A stretch of 64,000 nt of DNA from Latrodectus hesperus (taxonomy: Eukaryota; Arthropoda; Arachnida; Araneae; Theridiidae): contig CM075857.1 of assembly GCA_037975125.1 (NCBI GenBank), positions 40,292,436 through 40,356,435 of the forward strand, written 5' to 3'. Under the pieces are notes generated by a model. The model worked only from the letters and a program-made list of their open reading frames with translations. It had not been told where the DNA came from and searched no databases. The position numbers were made by a program, and so were the translations under genes. Below, piece by piece: positions 1 to 13,664 of this stretch (positions within the stretch are counted from its first letter, which is position 1; each line of letters opens with the position of its first letter).

Positions 1-985
1 ATATATTTTTTCATATGGTATATAAAATTTTTATAATAAATTTTTATAATAAGTATTTTACAATAAAGTATCGTAGAAACCGTTAGAAAATAGAATTTGA
101 CTAATTTTAAAAAGTAATTCTACAAAAAAAATCTATTCATTCTCTATGAAAAATCAAAATATACTCCTAAAGATATTTTCAAGTAATTTATTCAAATAAT
201 TCATTTAATGCTAGATATATTTTTCATAAGGTATATAAAATAAAAACTGCAGTTGAAATAAATGTAAACATCTGTCATTAAACTATTTCCAGATAAATTC
301 AGTCATTTAATAAAATAAAACATTGAAAACGATCTTCTGTGTTCGAAAATCCGAATCCCAGGTTTTATTTAAGAAGTCCCACTATTATCACTATTTTATC
401 CAAGAGCTCATATTTAGTGTGGAACTTTCTCGATGTAATCCAAAAAATCTTAGAATTTTCTACAAGCAATAGCTGCTATCAATTATTCTTGACTGCGATA
501 TTTAGAAAACCACTGCCGAATCGAAGTTTATTTGAAAGAAAACTTTGACGCTATAATTATGACAAAATAGAAATATCATAATGTTAATTTCGACCTGAAA
601 ATCAACTAACTCTCTTAGAGAAGTAAAAAATGAATAAAAAGGAGAAGAACCAAAATTAATTTAGAAACTGTTTCGCTTTTCCTTATACCATTTATACTGA
701 TCGCTTCAACATTAAGTTTGTGTACAGAAAATGATGCACACAAATAACAAGTATATTTCCCAAAAGTTTCTATAACAACTATTACGTTTATAATCAGACA
801 AAACAGCAAATGTATATCTAAGCGACTATTTGAACATTTAAAGTTATTTTATCGAATAAAAGTAATATAATAATAAAGTGACAACAGTTCGATCATTATT
901 TTATCAAACTAAATAAATCTTTCCCCCACCTTAGAAATCATTGATATATATGTATATATATATATATTGTAAACATATGTCGAGG
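1..985. other. AT-rich intergenic, no gene seen
   Basis: This stretch is AT-rich with scattered stops in all frames. A 69-codon open frame at 339-548 shows no domain, signal peptide or splice context and is most likely chance. A short TA run lies near 944-967, just before the mariner end. Confidence 0.6.
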
Positions 986-989
986 ATTA

Positions 990-1668
990 TTCAGAAAGTG
1001 AGGAACGTTTTATAATAAAACAAAAACTAGGTACAGGAAAAATTTTTTACTATATACATCTGAAAGAGTGATGAAAATGCTACTTTTCTACATAGTCACC
1101 AAGCAAATTAAGGCACTTATCGTAGCGGTGGACAAGCTTCGAAATTCCTTCGTCATAGAAATCCGCCGTCTGCGATCTCAGCCACTCAGTGACGCACGCC
1201 CGGAGTTCGTCGTCGTCATCAAAACGCTGTGTCGCTAGCCAGTTCTTCATCTTCGGGAACAAGTGAAAATCACTCGGTGCTAGGTCGGGACTGTAGGGTG
1301 GATGTGGTAAAATCTCCCATTTGAATGAGTCAAGAAGTTCTGCAGTTCGATTTGCCGTGTGAGGTCGGGCATTGTCGTGAAAAAACAAAATTTTTGACGA
1401 TAACTTTCCTCGGCGCTTGTTTTGCACTGCTCTTCTAAGTTTGTGCAATGTTTGGCAGTACCGATCAGAGTTGATTGTTGCACCACGCTCGAGAAAGTCA
1501 ATAAGCAGTACACCTTGCCTATCCCATAAAACAGTAGCCATAATCTTTCTCGCTGACAATGTTTGCAAAAGTTTTTTTGGTTTTTTGGGGGAACTTGTGT
1601 GCCCCCACTCCATGGACTGCAATTTTGTCTCGCAATTGACGTGCTTCACCCACGCCTCGTCCAAAAAT
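990..1668 (-). mobile_element. 5'-truncated mariner element
   Basis: This is the 3' half of a mariner transposon. The transposase end (1080-1664) is followed by about 90 bp of non-coding sequence ending in a terminal-repeat-like stretch near 990 (TTCAGAAAGTGAGGAACG) next to a TA. No matching terminal repeat was found beyond 1668, where plain AT-rich DNA begins, so the 5' terminal repeat and the N-terminal DNA-binding half are missing. It cannot be autonomous. Confidence 0.8.
1080..1664 (-). pseudogene. Mariner transposase, C-terminal 194 residues
   Basis: This is the catalytic half of a mariner (IS630/Tc1/mariner superfamily) DDE/D transposase. All three catalytic aspartates are present: the DEAW motif at the very start, HDNARPHTA in the middle, and YSPDLAPSDFHLF. 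The last two aspartates have 34 residues between them, which is the DD34D mariner signature. The frame is open to a natural stop after GDYVEK, with no frameshift or internal stop, so the copy is fairly young. About 150 N-terminal residues (the two helix-turn-helix motifs) are absent and no start codon is present: the first codon in frame is TTG, in the middle of the conserved region. Confidence 0.9.
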
Positions 1669-1790
1669 TAAATAATAATAAATCCAAATATTATTTAAAA
1701 GATCTCCGCGATTTCTTGTTTATTCAAATAATTCATAAGATCCGTCATAAATGCGGAAAAGATTATGTGTAAAGTAGATAAATATTTCCT

Positions 1791-2095
1791 GCCGACCGAT
1801 TGGCTGAGTGGTTAGTGCTCCTGACTCCTGAGCTGTGGGTCCTGGATTCAAATCCCGGTTCGGGCATGGATGTTACATTCTTTCTCTGTTCTCTCTGTGT
1901 TTATCTATCCTTTCTTCCGTGATGATGTATGAATGTGGCCCACCCTATAAACGGGTTTGTGGTGGTATGGTGCGGGTAACGATACTCGCCTCCGTAACTT
2001 GGTTCACAGGTGCCCGCTGGGTAACGACAAATGAGTAGCAGTCTCTGGCCTTGTTGTGGCATAGGGTTCAACCCTCTTGTGCCCGCCATTGGAAA
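1791..2095 (+). repeat. tRNA-headed SINE, family A, copy 1
   Basis: The head (1791-1866) resembles a tRNA, with an A-box-like TGGCTGAGTGG and a B-box-like GGATTCAAATCC, so it was probably transcribed by RNA polymerase III. An unrelated body of about 230 bp and an A-rich tail follow. A second copy on the opposite strand at 27280-27588 matches along the whole length. Open frames here (67 and 62 codons) are by-products of the repeat. Confidence 0.85.
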
Positions 2096-2109
2096 AAAAT
2101 CTAAATTTA

Positions 2110-2370
2110 AATAATTATTTTACATTCTGTGTTTTATATTTTATAACAATACAATTTTATAAAATATAAACAGGAATTTAAAAATATGACGCAAAATTAA
2201 AACTTACTGTAAATGATTGTAAATAGTCTAACTTTATCTCCAAAAAAACTAAACTTACCCCCAAAAATATGTCTTTGGGTTGTCATTTTTAAAGTATTAA
2301 TTCACTTCAAGATATCATGAACTTCTTTAAATTTATCTTGTAGGTCTTCTAAACAACTCAAAAAGTAGCA
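2110..2370. other. AT-rich spacer, no gene seen
   Basis: Plain AT-rich sequence between the SINE and the foldback element. Nothing recognisable. Confidence 0.5.
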
Positions 2371-2605
2371 CAGGTGGAGTATAATCCATGATTCCAAATT
2401 CTGAATTTTTTTGGCGATGAAGAAATGTTGCCAAGATAACGTATCGTGACGTGCTCGAATACATAAATACTAGGGTTGCCAAAATAGAATTTTCTGCATA
2501 ATTTTTATAGATCTGCATATGTATGACGTAATAAACATGAGGTTTCCAGATACATAAGAAAATCCGCCATCACAGAGTTTGGCATCATGGATTATAAGGC
2601 ACCTG
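2371..2605. mobile_element. Small foldback / MITE-like element
   Basis: Two arms of about 33 bp face each other: 2371-2403 (CAGGTGGAGTATAATCCATG...) and 2573-2605. They match at about 28 of 33 positions, including an identical ATAATCCATGAT core. The 170-bp interior has no coding potential. The layout fits a non-autonomous DNA transposon, but no clear target duplication is visible, so the class is unknown. Confidence 0.55.
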
Positions 2606-3060
2606 TTCCCAAAATGTTACTAACGTTTACATTTTCTTAATAATATGAATATGGATATAATAAGGTCAGTACATTCATTCTGCGTTCATTCTGTCGGTAC
2701 ACAGAAATAATTCTAATACGCCTACGAAATTCCTTAAATGCTTGTATGGGATGAAAAAAATTGACTTATAATCAATCATTCATTTACACATTTAAATGCT
2801 TTTGTTTTTTTTCGATTTCGGGGATTTATCAGAGACTCAAAGTGATTGCCGGCTGGCAGTTGTCTGAGATGCCTGGTCCTAGAACCTCAACCCTCATTGG
2901 ATATCTGGAATGAAACTTGGGAGCTATATCTTGTTCTGATTGGCATATCGAGTAGAGCTTTTAAGTAAGCGGAGATTATTAGAGTTTACATGAAAAAAAG
3001 TAGTTTTTTTTTAAAGTAGAATAATTAAGAAATTAAATATTAAATTTATATTTTTAGTCT
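2606..3060. other. Intergenic with GC-richer patch
   Basis: Mostly AT-rich. A patch at about 2815-2960 is clearly richer in G+C than its surroundings and may be an old repeat fragment. I did not recognise it and saw no second copy in the window. Confidence 0.35.
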
Positions 3061-3214
3061 TGAAATTTATTTATGTTATAACACATAAGCAATATTTACA
3101 AAAACATTAGTTATAAAGATACAGAAAAGTCCTTAACTCCACTGCTAAAAACAGTGAGAGTGATAAAAGTTACAAGGCAAAAACACTAAGACATGACTGT
3201 ACAACAAATAGAAT

Positions 3215-4070
3215 TCTTTATTTTTATTATTTATTTATTTATTTATTATTTTATTTTTTTTGTTACTATATACAATTTATTTATTTGTATTTTTTTATTT
3301 TATGTATATATATACATACATATTATTTATTTATTTTTTTTTTCGTTTTATATAATTTTAATTTGTTAATAGAAGGATAAAAAGGTTAATTTTTAGTATT
3401 ATCATGGACGTATTGCTTATGTGTGTAAATCAAGGTGGCTGGTGAGGAAACTTAGGGCAGTAACGAAGTAGTGAGCGGGGACGGTGCCGATTATGGGTGC
3501 TAAGGTCATTATATTGTGGCAAGTTTATAATTAATGGATTCTCAGTTTTGTTAATATTTTTATACATGTTATACATAATTTTGGCTAGATATTCCCTGAT
3601 TGTTGGTATATTTAGTTCTTCTCTTATCTTTTTATTTGTGTAATACCAGGGAGCTTTTGCTGCCTGTCTAATAATTTTATTTTGTAAAGTTTCTAATTTT
3701 TTAATTTTACTGTCATGGGTATAGCCCCAGAGGGGGCAGGCATAGGACAGAAGTGGTCTGAGGTATGCTTTGTAAATGAGCACTTTGTTTTCTATTGAGA
3801 GCTCAGAATTGTATTTTAGGAGGGGGTATAGTGTTGCAGTTGTTTGGTTAAATTTATTTGTAACATTTTTGAGATGTGTGTTTCAATTTAATTTTTTGTC
3901 AAATGTTATGCCTAGATATTTGCATGTTGGAGACCATGGGAGTATTGTTTCGTTTCGAGAGCTTTTTCTCCTTCATCTGTAGTGCGCCGCAAGGCCATTG
4001 GCTGTTAGTAGGATCGGAGGTGGAATGCTTTTGTTTTAGTATGCGTAGGACATTTATAGATATCTCAAAA
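3215..4070 (-). mobile_element. Jockey-like LINE, 3' fragment
   Basis: This is the 3' end of a non-LTR retrotransposon on the minus strand. The C-terminal end of the reverse transcriptase is readable from about 4070 down to 3430, followed by a 3' untranslated region and a tail of AAATA/AAAT-type repeats near 3220-3350. The remainder (endonuclease and RT palm) is missing, the usual result of incomplete reverse transcription. No target duplication was identified. Confidence 0.75.
3430..4060 (-). pseudogene. LINE reverse transcriptase C-terminus (broken)
   Basis: In one frame from about 3960 down, the translation reads WSPTCKYLGITFDKKLN, a stop, then THLKNVTNKF and IYKAYLRPLLSYACPLWG. These are conserved blocks of the thumb/C-terminal region of jockey-clade reverse transcriptases. 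The last 117 codons (3430-3783) are open and include LQNKIIRQAAKAPWY and NIPTIREYL. Upstream, KTKAFHL occurs in a different frame, so there is at least one frameshift besides the stop near 3891. A decayed copy. Confidence 0.85.
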
Positions 4071-5673
<1,603 letters not shown>

Positions 5674-5689
5674 CTGTATCTATCACACT

Positions 5690-7668
5690 ATTATTTTACT
5701 AAAAATTTAAAACTATTTCTTGGATAAATTTAATTCAAAGCTTAAAATTAGTTTATCTAAAATTATCCATATCAATATTTCAAATTTGCATTCTGAAATC
5801 GAAGAAAAAGCTTTATTGGCAAGTAAGTTATGAAGATGTTTTGGTAAATTTATGTAAAATGTTATATTATACATATTATTTTCCTATTTGAAACTTTTAT
5901 AAGTTTTCCCATTTGCATAATCTTCACATTAATTAAATGAAGGTTTTAAAAATGAACTAAATGTGAACTTTTATAAACAACGTAATATTTAATCTGATAT
6001 TTTTAATCTACTTAATATTATTTTTACTTTGTAAATTAAATCACGTATGTCACAAATTTATATACATTATATATTGTGTGTAAATAAATTTCTACCTCTT
6101 AAGTTCAGTTTTTTAATGAATTAATTTTATTTAAAATCTCTATAAAACTATTTTGATACAATATTCTCTTAACCTAATACACGCAATTTTGTGATACCTG
6201 ATTAATCGGTGTAGGAGATTAAGAAATAACATTAAGATGATGGTGGAAAACACCAAAAAAAATTTCATTTGCATAAATACTTATCTATATTCTTGTATGC
6301 AAAATAAATAAATAAATAAATGCATTTCTCTTGATTGATAAGTGTTTATACTAACAAAAACTCATTGTTAACTGAAAAGAAGATTTATCATAAACAATCT
6401 AATTGGGATACTAAAAAGACGAATAACTAATAAGACGGATACTAAAAAGAGGAATAACAAAAATTTCAGCAAAAAATCTATAGAAGTTTACTTAATCAAG
6501 AGAAAAATAATTTATGATTTAGATATTTCCATAAATTATATCACACACATATCAAAATTTTCAAATTCTTACACACAGAAATGTAAGTAAAAATCATCAA
6601 ATATAAAATTGCATGATTTTATTAAATATTATGTAAATCATTCTTCAAAAAACACTTAAAACAAACTCAAAGATGTAAAACATATTTCACAAAAAAGTTT
6701 GAACTATAAAAGATTCATTCTCAATTTTTTTTATCTTATAAAATTACTTCTGATATTAATATTAATATAGCAGATTTTCAATTCAAAAGAAATCTATAAA
6801 AAAAACTACGAAATTAAAACTTTTTTATTAATAAATTTTCTCTTAGTTTTCAAATAAAGTTTCAATTTAGACTTATTTCCTGTAATTCATATTAAAAAAA
6901 ATTAAAGGAAATAATTTTCTTTAATTAGGTTGATTTTTTAATAACTTTATTTAAAATATCATTTTTTAAAAATTATTTTTGCACAACAAAAGTTACTTCA
7001 ATTAAGCTAGAAGTATGTAATAATCTTTCAATTCCCTTGTGAATTCTTTATACTAAATATCAAATTAATCTCTTTCATCTTTAATTGATTTAGGAGTTCT
7101 GAATAAAGCCGTTGTGGCTTATAAAACTAAAAAACAACAGATGTTAAATAAATTTTAAAAAAACGCTAGTTCATTAAAGGAAATTAAATTGCTGTCTTAA
7201 GAGCCTGAAATCGGGTGAAAGGAAACATTTGTAATTCCATATTATTAAAAGAGTCTGAATCTAGTATATCATATGAATTACTTATGATTATTAAGCGAAT
7301 AATATTTATATTATTATAAATTTCAATGCATTTTGTTATTATTTGTTGTGTTAAAGTTTCTGTAAATTTCTATTTGAGTTAAAATATTCTCTTTTAGTTA
7401 TATTTATCTGATTAATCTTAGCAATTAGTGTAAAAAAAACGAATAAGTACTTTTTCATGAAATAATATTAAATAATAATTAAAGTTATATTCTTTGATAA
7501 ATAATAAAATATTTATATGATGTCTATAAAAACTGTATACAATCCGTCAGTTTTAGTAGATTATTTTAATCGAATTAGAGTTTCTAAACTAAAACATAGA
7601 GGTATTTTGAGTTATATTAAGAGAGCAAAATCAGAGCATGATTTGACATCTCGGTAAAAGTTTACAAA
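5690..7668. other. AT-rich intergenic, no gene seen
   Basis: No gene, RNA or repeat recognised beyond short AT tracts such as the (AAAT)n run at 6301-6321. Confidence 0.5.
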
Positions 7669-7825
7669 TATCCCTTGGCTTTTTGGTGATTTTTGAAGCC
7701 AAGATAGGCGCCAAAATGTAAATAACAAATCGGAATCCTAAAATTACGTTAATTGAAGCCCTGAAATTACCAGACTTACCAACAATTAAATTTTATCGTC
7801 AAATGTTTTGACAAACCAAGGGGTA
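7669..7825. mobile_element. Possible MITE with internal hairpin
   Basis: A 157-bp segment is bounded by short imperfect inverted ends: TATCCCTTGGCTTT at the left, and at the right the reverse complement of TACCCCTTGGTTTG. Just inside the left end is a perfect 8-bp stem, CTTGGCTT (7674-7681) against AAGCCAAG (7696-7703). There is no coding sequence and no clear target duplication. It could equally be a chance palindrome cluster. Confidence 0.3.
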
Positions 7826-7829
7826 CCCG

Positions 7830-10800
7830 CTTATATACCGAGCCTATCATCAAAAAGCAAAAATCAGCAAAATCAGCAAAAAGTCATTTTCCCGCAACTA
7901 TTTATAATGTCCATGGACTCTTAACATACCGATCTTCGATTAGATCAAAGAAGTTCCAATAATAGCATTTTCTTCATCAATCTAACTTTCGTAAATACAA
8001 AGGTTATACAAGTAAGCAATTAACTAAAAAATATACAAAATGTGTGCTTATTATCTGCATTCATAAATAACACTTGTTCGTAATGAAATTCTTGTATATC
8101 TAATATTTTTTTCAGTTCACACGAATATTTTAGCGACTTGATTAAAAAATGAAAAAAAGTACTTAAGCAAATAAATATGATTAAAATATACCTTTAAAAG
8201 CTTAAAAGATCAGGAATTCAAGATTTACTTTATTTGTCTTGTCGACCACAATTAAAAAACTTTAAAAGACAGAAATAAACAATCTTCTTTTACGCTACTC
8301 GCACTGAAAACTCTCGAAAATTGTTTTATAAGTACACAAATAAGTTTTAGTGAATAAATATGAATCTTAGTAAAACAAATTATCTTAGACATAAATGAGA
8401 ATCTCAAAAGAAAAATTTCGTAGCTTCAAAAAATACAACCAGGAAAAAGAGGGGAAAGGAAAGATGTAGTAATAGCAACCTATCTTTATTCGCTAAAGAT
8501 AAATTAATTTAATTTAATGGGAAGATTTTGTGCTAAAACAGTCTTTCAAAACGATTATTCATTGTCAGTATTAATTTAAAGTAATCATCAGAATATAAAT
8601 TGTTGAGTCTAGGTTTTAAATTGTGATCCACCAAATAATAGTCATCAAATGTGTTTCTAAAATTAACTATTCTTATTTGAAAAAGAATAGCTAAAATCTG
8701 CGTCGGAAGTGCATAAAAATTAGAACATCAGAGAACATTCTCTTTCTTAGTGTGAAAAGTACTCGTGGCATTATAATTCCACAAGATGAAACACCATCAC
8801 ATAAAGATAATATTGTGAAAAGTTGGCGAAGAGACAATTTGATCAACTTTTTTTTTATTTTAACTAAGGATGAATAACTCTTAGTTCCTGTGATATTAAT
8901 CTCTTAGGTTATTTTGCAAGCGTTGCCATTCTTTCAAAGCTTCAAAAAGGTAAAAAAAAAAAAACGTTGTTATGAAATGAAACAGAATGAAATTATTCAT
9001 GCTTTATATCGTATTTTGGAGATACTGAAACTAATGAAAATATTAAAATATGAAACTATGTTAGATAATTCAATGAAGTAATTCCACGCTGTAAATTACT
9101 AATGTGCTCAGAAAAATGTTTCTTGACTACTATGAAAATTTTCTTCACTTATTGTAGATAAAATTAGCTTTAAGTACTATTATTCAACGATATTTTATAC
9201 TTAAATGATTAATAACGCGCAAAATAATTTACGAGAGTGCATTGCTATATTACATAAGTAGTTATATTCTAATATTAGTTTATTAATAATATTTGAAATA
9301 ATCTCAAAATCTCAATTATTTATAAAATTTTTAACTGTAATTAGATTAGTTAATAGTATGTAAACTGTAATTTTTTCTACAATTATATGGGATTTTTCTA
9401 TTAAAGTATACATCCTAAAATTAATTCACTTATTGTGATAAATCACATATAAAGAATTAAAAATATGTTTTCCAATAATTCTTAAAATTCTATTATTTAT
9501 AATTATGGACTTCTTAGCATTAGTTTTTTTTTTTTCTTCATAATTCCTTCTTTTTTATGAAAACTTAAGAAAATTTTTCTCTGTAATAAACACATTATCT
9601 AAATTTTCTTAATTAATCTTTTAACTATGTTAATGGTAATATATTTACAGGGTATATTAGTCCTTTTACAGTAGTTCATGCAGTATATTTTATCAGTGAA
9701 AAATAATGCCTTTTCATTTTTTAAATTTTTTATAACTAGAACCAAATGCCAGAAAAAGAAATACGCTGAAATTCTTTAATTTCATGATCGATATTTTCTC
9801 AGCAAAACAAAGATAATTTTTATCTGCTATAACTTTCTACTAAATATGAAGAGAAAAATTATATTTATTATAACAATTATGAACCTATTTTGAGAAATAT
9901 GCTAGCATTTTTAGAAGAATAGAAGCATAAGAGTAATAAAAAGAAAAGCTTATAGATTGAAGTGTATTAAGTAAAATTCGCGTATTTAGTTAATATTACA
10001 CAAACAATGTAACATTTAATATATTTTATTCGATACCCTCAGTTTAAATTTCTTAACCATTTGGAATTGATCCAGATAAATTTTTTGCTTAAGAATATTC
10101 GATTTTGTTTCAATCCACTGTCAAAACTTTTGTTTCGAGGACTTTTGAAGAAATATGATGTTTCCTTTATTTTTTCCAATTCATTTCCTGCATTTTCTTA
10201 TAGTTTAGAAAAAAATGGAGGGCTTTTTTTATTAATAATTTACGAGCAGTTCTATGAAAACACATAAAAGAATCCATTTATATTTATATATTTAAAGGCA
10301 ATAAGTAATATATATATTTATAATTTATTCAAAGATTTTATTTAAAACTCTTACAGATTTATATTAAATCATAAAAGAATTCCAAAAAATATATAAATTT
10401 TCTTTCTCAAACAGTAAAATTCACATAAGCTCTCTGGATTTACTTTTATGGTTAACATAACTAGAAAATCTTTTTCAGATTAAATTTTTAGTGGAATTTC
10501 TTAACTTATTATAATTGGTACAAATATGTCAAATGTTGTTTGCTCAATGATTATTATTTAATACCAATATAATTTAAAAAATCTATATCAAACATTTTAT
10601 AACATTTTCGATTTTTTTAGAAGTTTTAGATTTAATTTTTTATTGTAATCAATTTCTTTACAGCAATTGCAAAATTTGAACAATAAATAAACTTCCTCTA
10701 TTTTATGCTGAAGAAGTCATCTCTTTTTTTCTTTGTTGCTAATCGAAAATACAGTTTAAGTTTTCTTATACATGTTCCAGGGAATTTCTGATGCTATTTG

Positions 10801-13100
10801 AAATTATTGTGTACAACATTGAAAAAATTGATGAATATAATTTATATTATAACTTTTTCTTTCTTTCATAATTTTTCCATTTTTTCAATTTCTATGTAAG
10901 ATTAATATCCAAAAAAACTTAAAACCATTTTTAGTATTCCACATATTGGCTGTATTGAAACATTTTGTAAGATTAAAAAAAATGCTACATTAAATTAAAT
11001 ATTTTACATAAAATTAAATAAAAATAAAATTAAATATTTTACAAAATAAATTAATAATAAATTAAATATTTTACATTTTTTTATTGTAAGAAGAATTATT
11101 TATAGTAAAAAGAATTATTTGCAGAAATATCTTAATCAATTTTTTTCAATGCTTATATTCATGTTTATCTCATTATTTTAATATATGTTTCCTAAACCTC
11201 TCATGAAATTTGACTTATTAATATCAAGCAGTTTTTAACACAAGTGAACAATAAAATTTTACGTAAATTCTGCTATAGGTTTTCATACAAAAAGTGGGAA
11301 AAACTGCTTGGAAACAATATAAAATTTATTTTGTCTTAATTTATTGAATAATTTTAGAGTTATAATTCGTCCACCACATTACTTGAGGTTCTAATTGAAA
11401 TTTTTCTTGATAATTTCTAAAATAAAAATCATTCATATGTAAAATCCTCATATAACAGATTATACAATATTAAAAATATTTCTGCTATCTAATTGTGATA
11501 ACAGAGATATTTTTTAATTAGTTTAAGCATTATTTTTTCCTTTAATTATTCAAAATATTTTTATATTAATAATAAAAATTTAACTTAGAGTAAGAATCAT
11601 CAGCAGGAACGTGATTTTTGTCTTCTTGAAAAAATCCAGATATAATAATACGTCATATAGAGGTGAACTGATAATTACTTAGATAAATATTTTTCACTTT
11701 CTGACTTCAAAATTAAAATAACAAAACATTTAGGAACTTTTCCTTTAATGATAATTCATATTACTCATTAGTTTGAGTAAGCATTTTCAAGATTTGTTAT
11801 TTAACATAAATTAAACTACGTTTAATTATGCTACATTCATTCATAGTTATACTACATTTCATTCTATAAAATCATAATGAACCCTAACTATAAATATTAC
11901 ACGTCAACACCAATTACTAAACTATCTTATTTACGTTCAATGAAACAGATTTGTAACATAATATTACGATTCATAATTTTTCGTGTAATACTAGAATATG
12001 GGATTTTTTGTATCACATTTTTAACATTTCAGGCTCTAGTAACATTATAAATAATAATTACAATTCATTTAGCAAATAATAATTTTTTTAAATGTTAAAA
12101 GTATGTATTTAAAGGTGCATTTTAAAATTAATAATTTGTGAGAATAATAATGAGGAAAATTATATGATCCTTCTTTAGCAATATTTGTTTGTTTCAAAAT
12201 TTCTGTATTTCTTTTACTAGATTTTTTTTCTTTTCTATGGTAATTCAAAAGTAATAGAAAAATTATTCATTTTTCCTACATTTTTCACACACTTTGTAAA
12301 ATTTTTGAGAATACACATACCCTTTTTTTTGCATTTTAATGTTAACCAAAGTTATTTTAATGTAAGCACTTCCATTTGTTTTTGTTAAGTTATTTTAATC
12401 AATAATAACTGCTGAGAGAAAAACGTATTTCTTTGCTTTTTTAAATAAGGGCAATATTTATAGAAGACCGAAAAAAGTATACATTTCTCTCATTTAAGTA
12501 TACCAAATCATATTAATCAATTCTTATTTTTAATATTTTTTTACAACTATTTAAGTACTCATAAAATTTATTTTTTTCATAACTTTATACGTGTTGTATA
12601 TTCATTAAGAATTTTTTTCTAAAAAAATAAATTTGAATTTACACATACAAAGTTCGATTAAATGATATTTAAATATGTCAAAATTATATAAATTTGTATG
12701 CGTTTTATATAATAAATATTAGTAATTAAGTAATAAATCTCATTACATTAAATAAATGGTAAAATGGATAATATTTGTTATTTCTCTGTCTAATAAGAAC
12801 CAATTTTAAAACATATACATTCAGATTTTTTTCTAACAGCACAAATATTAACTATTATAAAATTAGGAAATACAAAGTATTTTATTTCCCTTTTCTAAAT
12901 ACTTTTACTGATAAAATGTACTTAAAGTGAATTTATAAGTCTGATTTCCATATACAACGTTTAGATTCAATATTATCTGATTGTGACACTTAAAAATTGA
13001 AATAATTATGTAGTACTATATGTAAGTAAGAAAACATTTTGAGTGTAAGAATCTGAGTTAAATTCTTATGAGAATATAATTAACAAAATATTAAAAATAT
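7830..13100. other. AT-rich intergenic or downstream gene territory
   Basis: About 5.3 kb of AT-rich sequence. The later exons of the minus-strand GPCR would be expected here or further left, but I found no TM5-TM7 coding sequence. A run of about 60 codons without ATG at 8690-8876 (plus strand) is open but unrecognised. Otherwise nothing. Confidence 0.45.
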
Positions 13101-13124
13101 TTAAAAATAAAGACTAGAAAGTCT

Positions 13125-13130
13125 ACTCAC
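13125..13130 (-). other. Splice donor of GPCR exon
   Basis: GTGAGT directly after ...CCCCAG on the minus strand, a near-perfect donor. Translation beyond it (VSRLSSLYF, then stop) does not resemble a receptor, which supports splicing here. Confidence 0.9.
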
Positions 13131-13664
13131 CTGGGGTGATGAAAGCAAACAACTCAAAACCCAAGCAATGAGTATGGACTTGTGAACTCGTACTCTAGCT
13201 TTCATTTTTCTCATAGGGAAACGAACAGCACTTAATCTGTCGAATCCAATAATCACCAAAGTAAACGTTGACAAGTACAGAGCCAACATCTGCAGAAATT
13301 TAAACATTTTGCAGAAGGAATCACTTGCATACCATTGCACAGATAACGTCCACAGACCTTCGCCAACGATACAGAACCACGCCACCATAAGATCTGCTAC
13401 GGACAAGTGGATCAACATGAGATACACTGTTGAAGTCTGTTGCTTTCCCAACTTGACAATGGACGTGAGAGTCGCTATGTTCCCAACCAAGGCAGCTAGT
13501 CCTAGTCCAAGTAAAATAACGCCTTTCATCAAAGTCTGAAGTCGAAATTTGGGGGCAGGAGAGGAGGTTGATAAATGACAAATGCTAATGTTTCCGCAGT
13601 CTGACGTGTTGCCATCATACAGTGTTTGATTCATCAGTTCATAGAATGCAGTTGAGTCATTCAT
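13131..13664 (-). CDS. GnRH/AKH/corazonin-type GPCR, first coding exon
   Basis: This exon encodes residues 1-178 of a class A peptide-hormone receptor of the plasma membrane. The N-terminus has four N-glycosylation sequons (N2, N12, N19, N25). TM1 is about 46-70 with the conserved GN at 61-62, TM2 about 80-103 with LSVADL and D91, TM3 about 118-141 starting with the disulphide cysteine C118 and ending in FDRLSAVRFP (DRL in place of DRY), and TM4 about 162-178 with W168. It ends ...LLSSPQ at CAG|GTGAGT, phase 0. The start is the first ATG after an in-frame TAA. The DRL...RFPMR block and the intron in TM4 fit the GnRH/AKH/ACP/corazonin receptor superfamily. Ligand specificity cannot be assigned from this exon alone. 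Exons for TM5-TM7 were not found. Confidence 0.88.

Noticed and set aside
1417..1772. Plus-strand open frames over the first mariner
   Set aside because: Antisense shadows of the mariner transposase.
1835..2089. Protein-like open frames starting MGPGFKSRFGHGC (also at 27274-27788)
   Set aside because: They translate SINE bodies and tRNA heads; repeated only because the SINE is repeated.
13309..13581. Open frames of 76 and 86 codons over the GPCR exon
   Set aside because: Shadow frames of the receptor coding sequence with no homology of their own.
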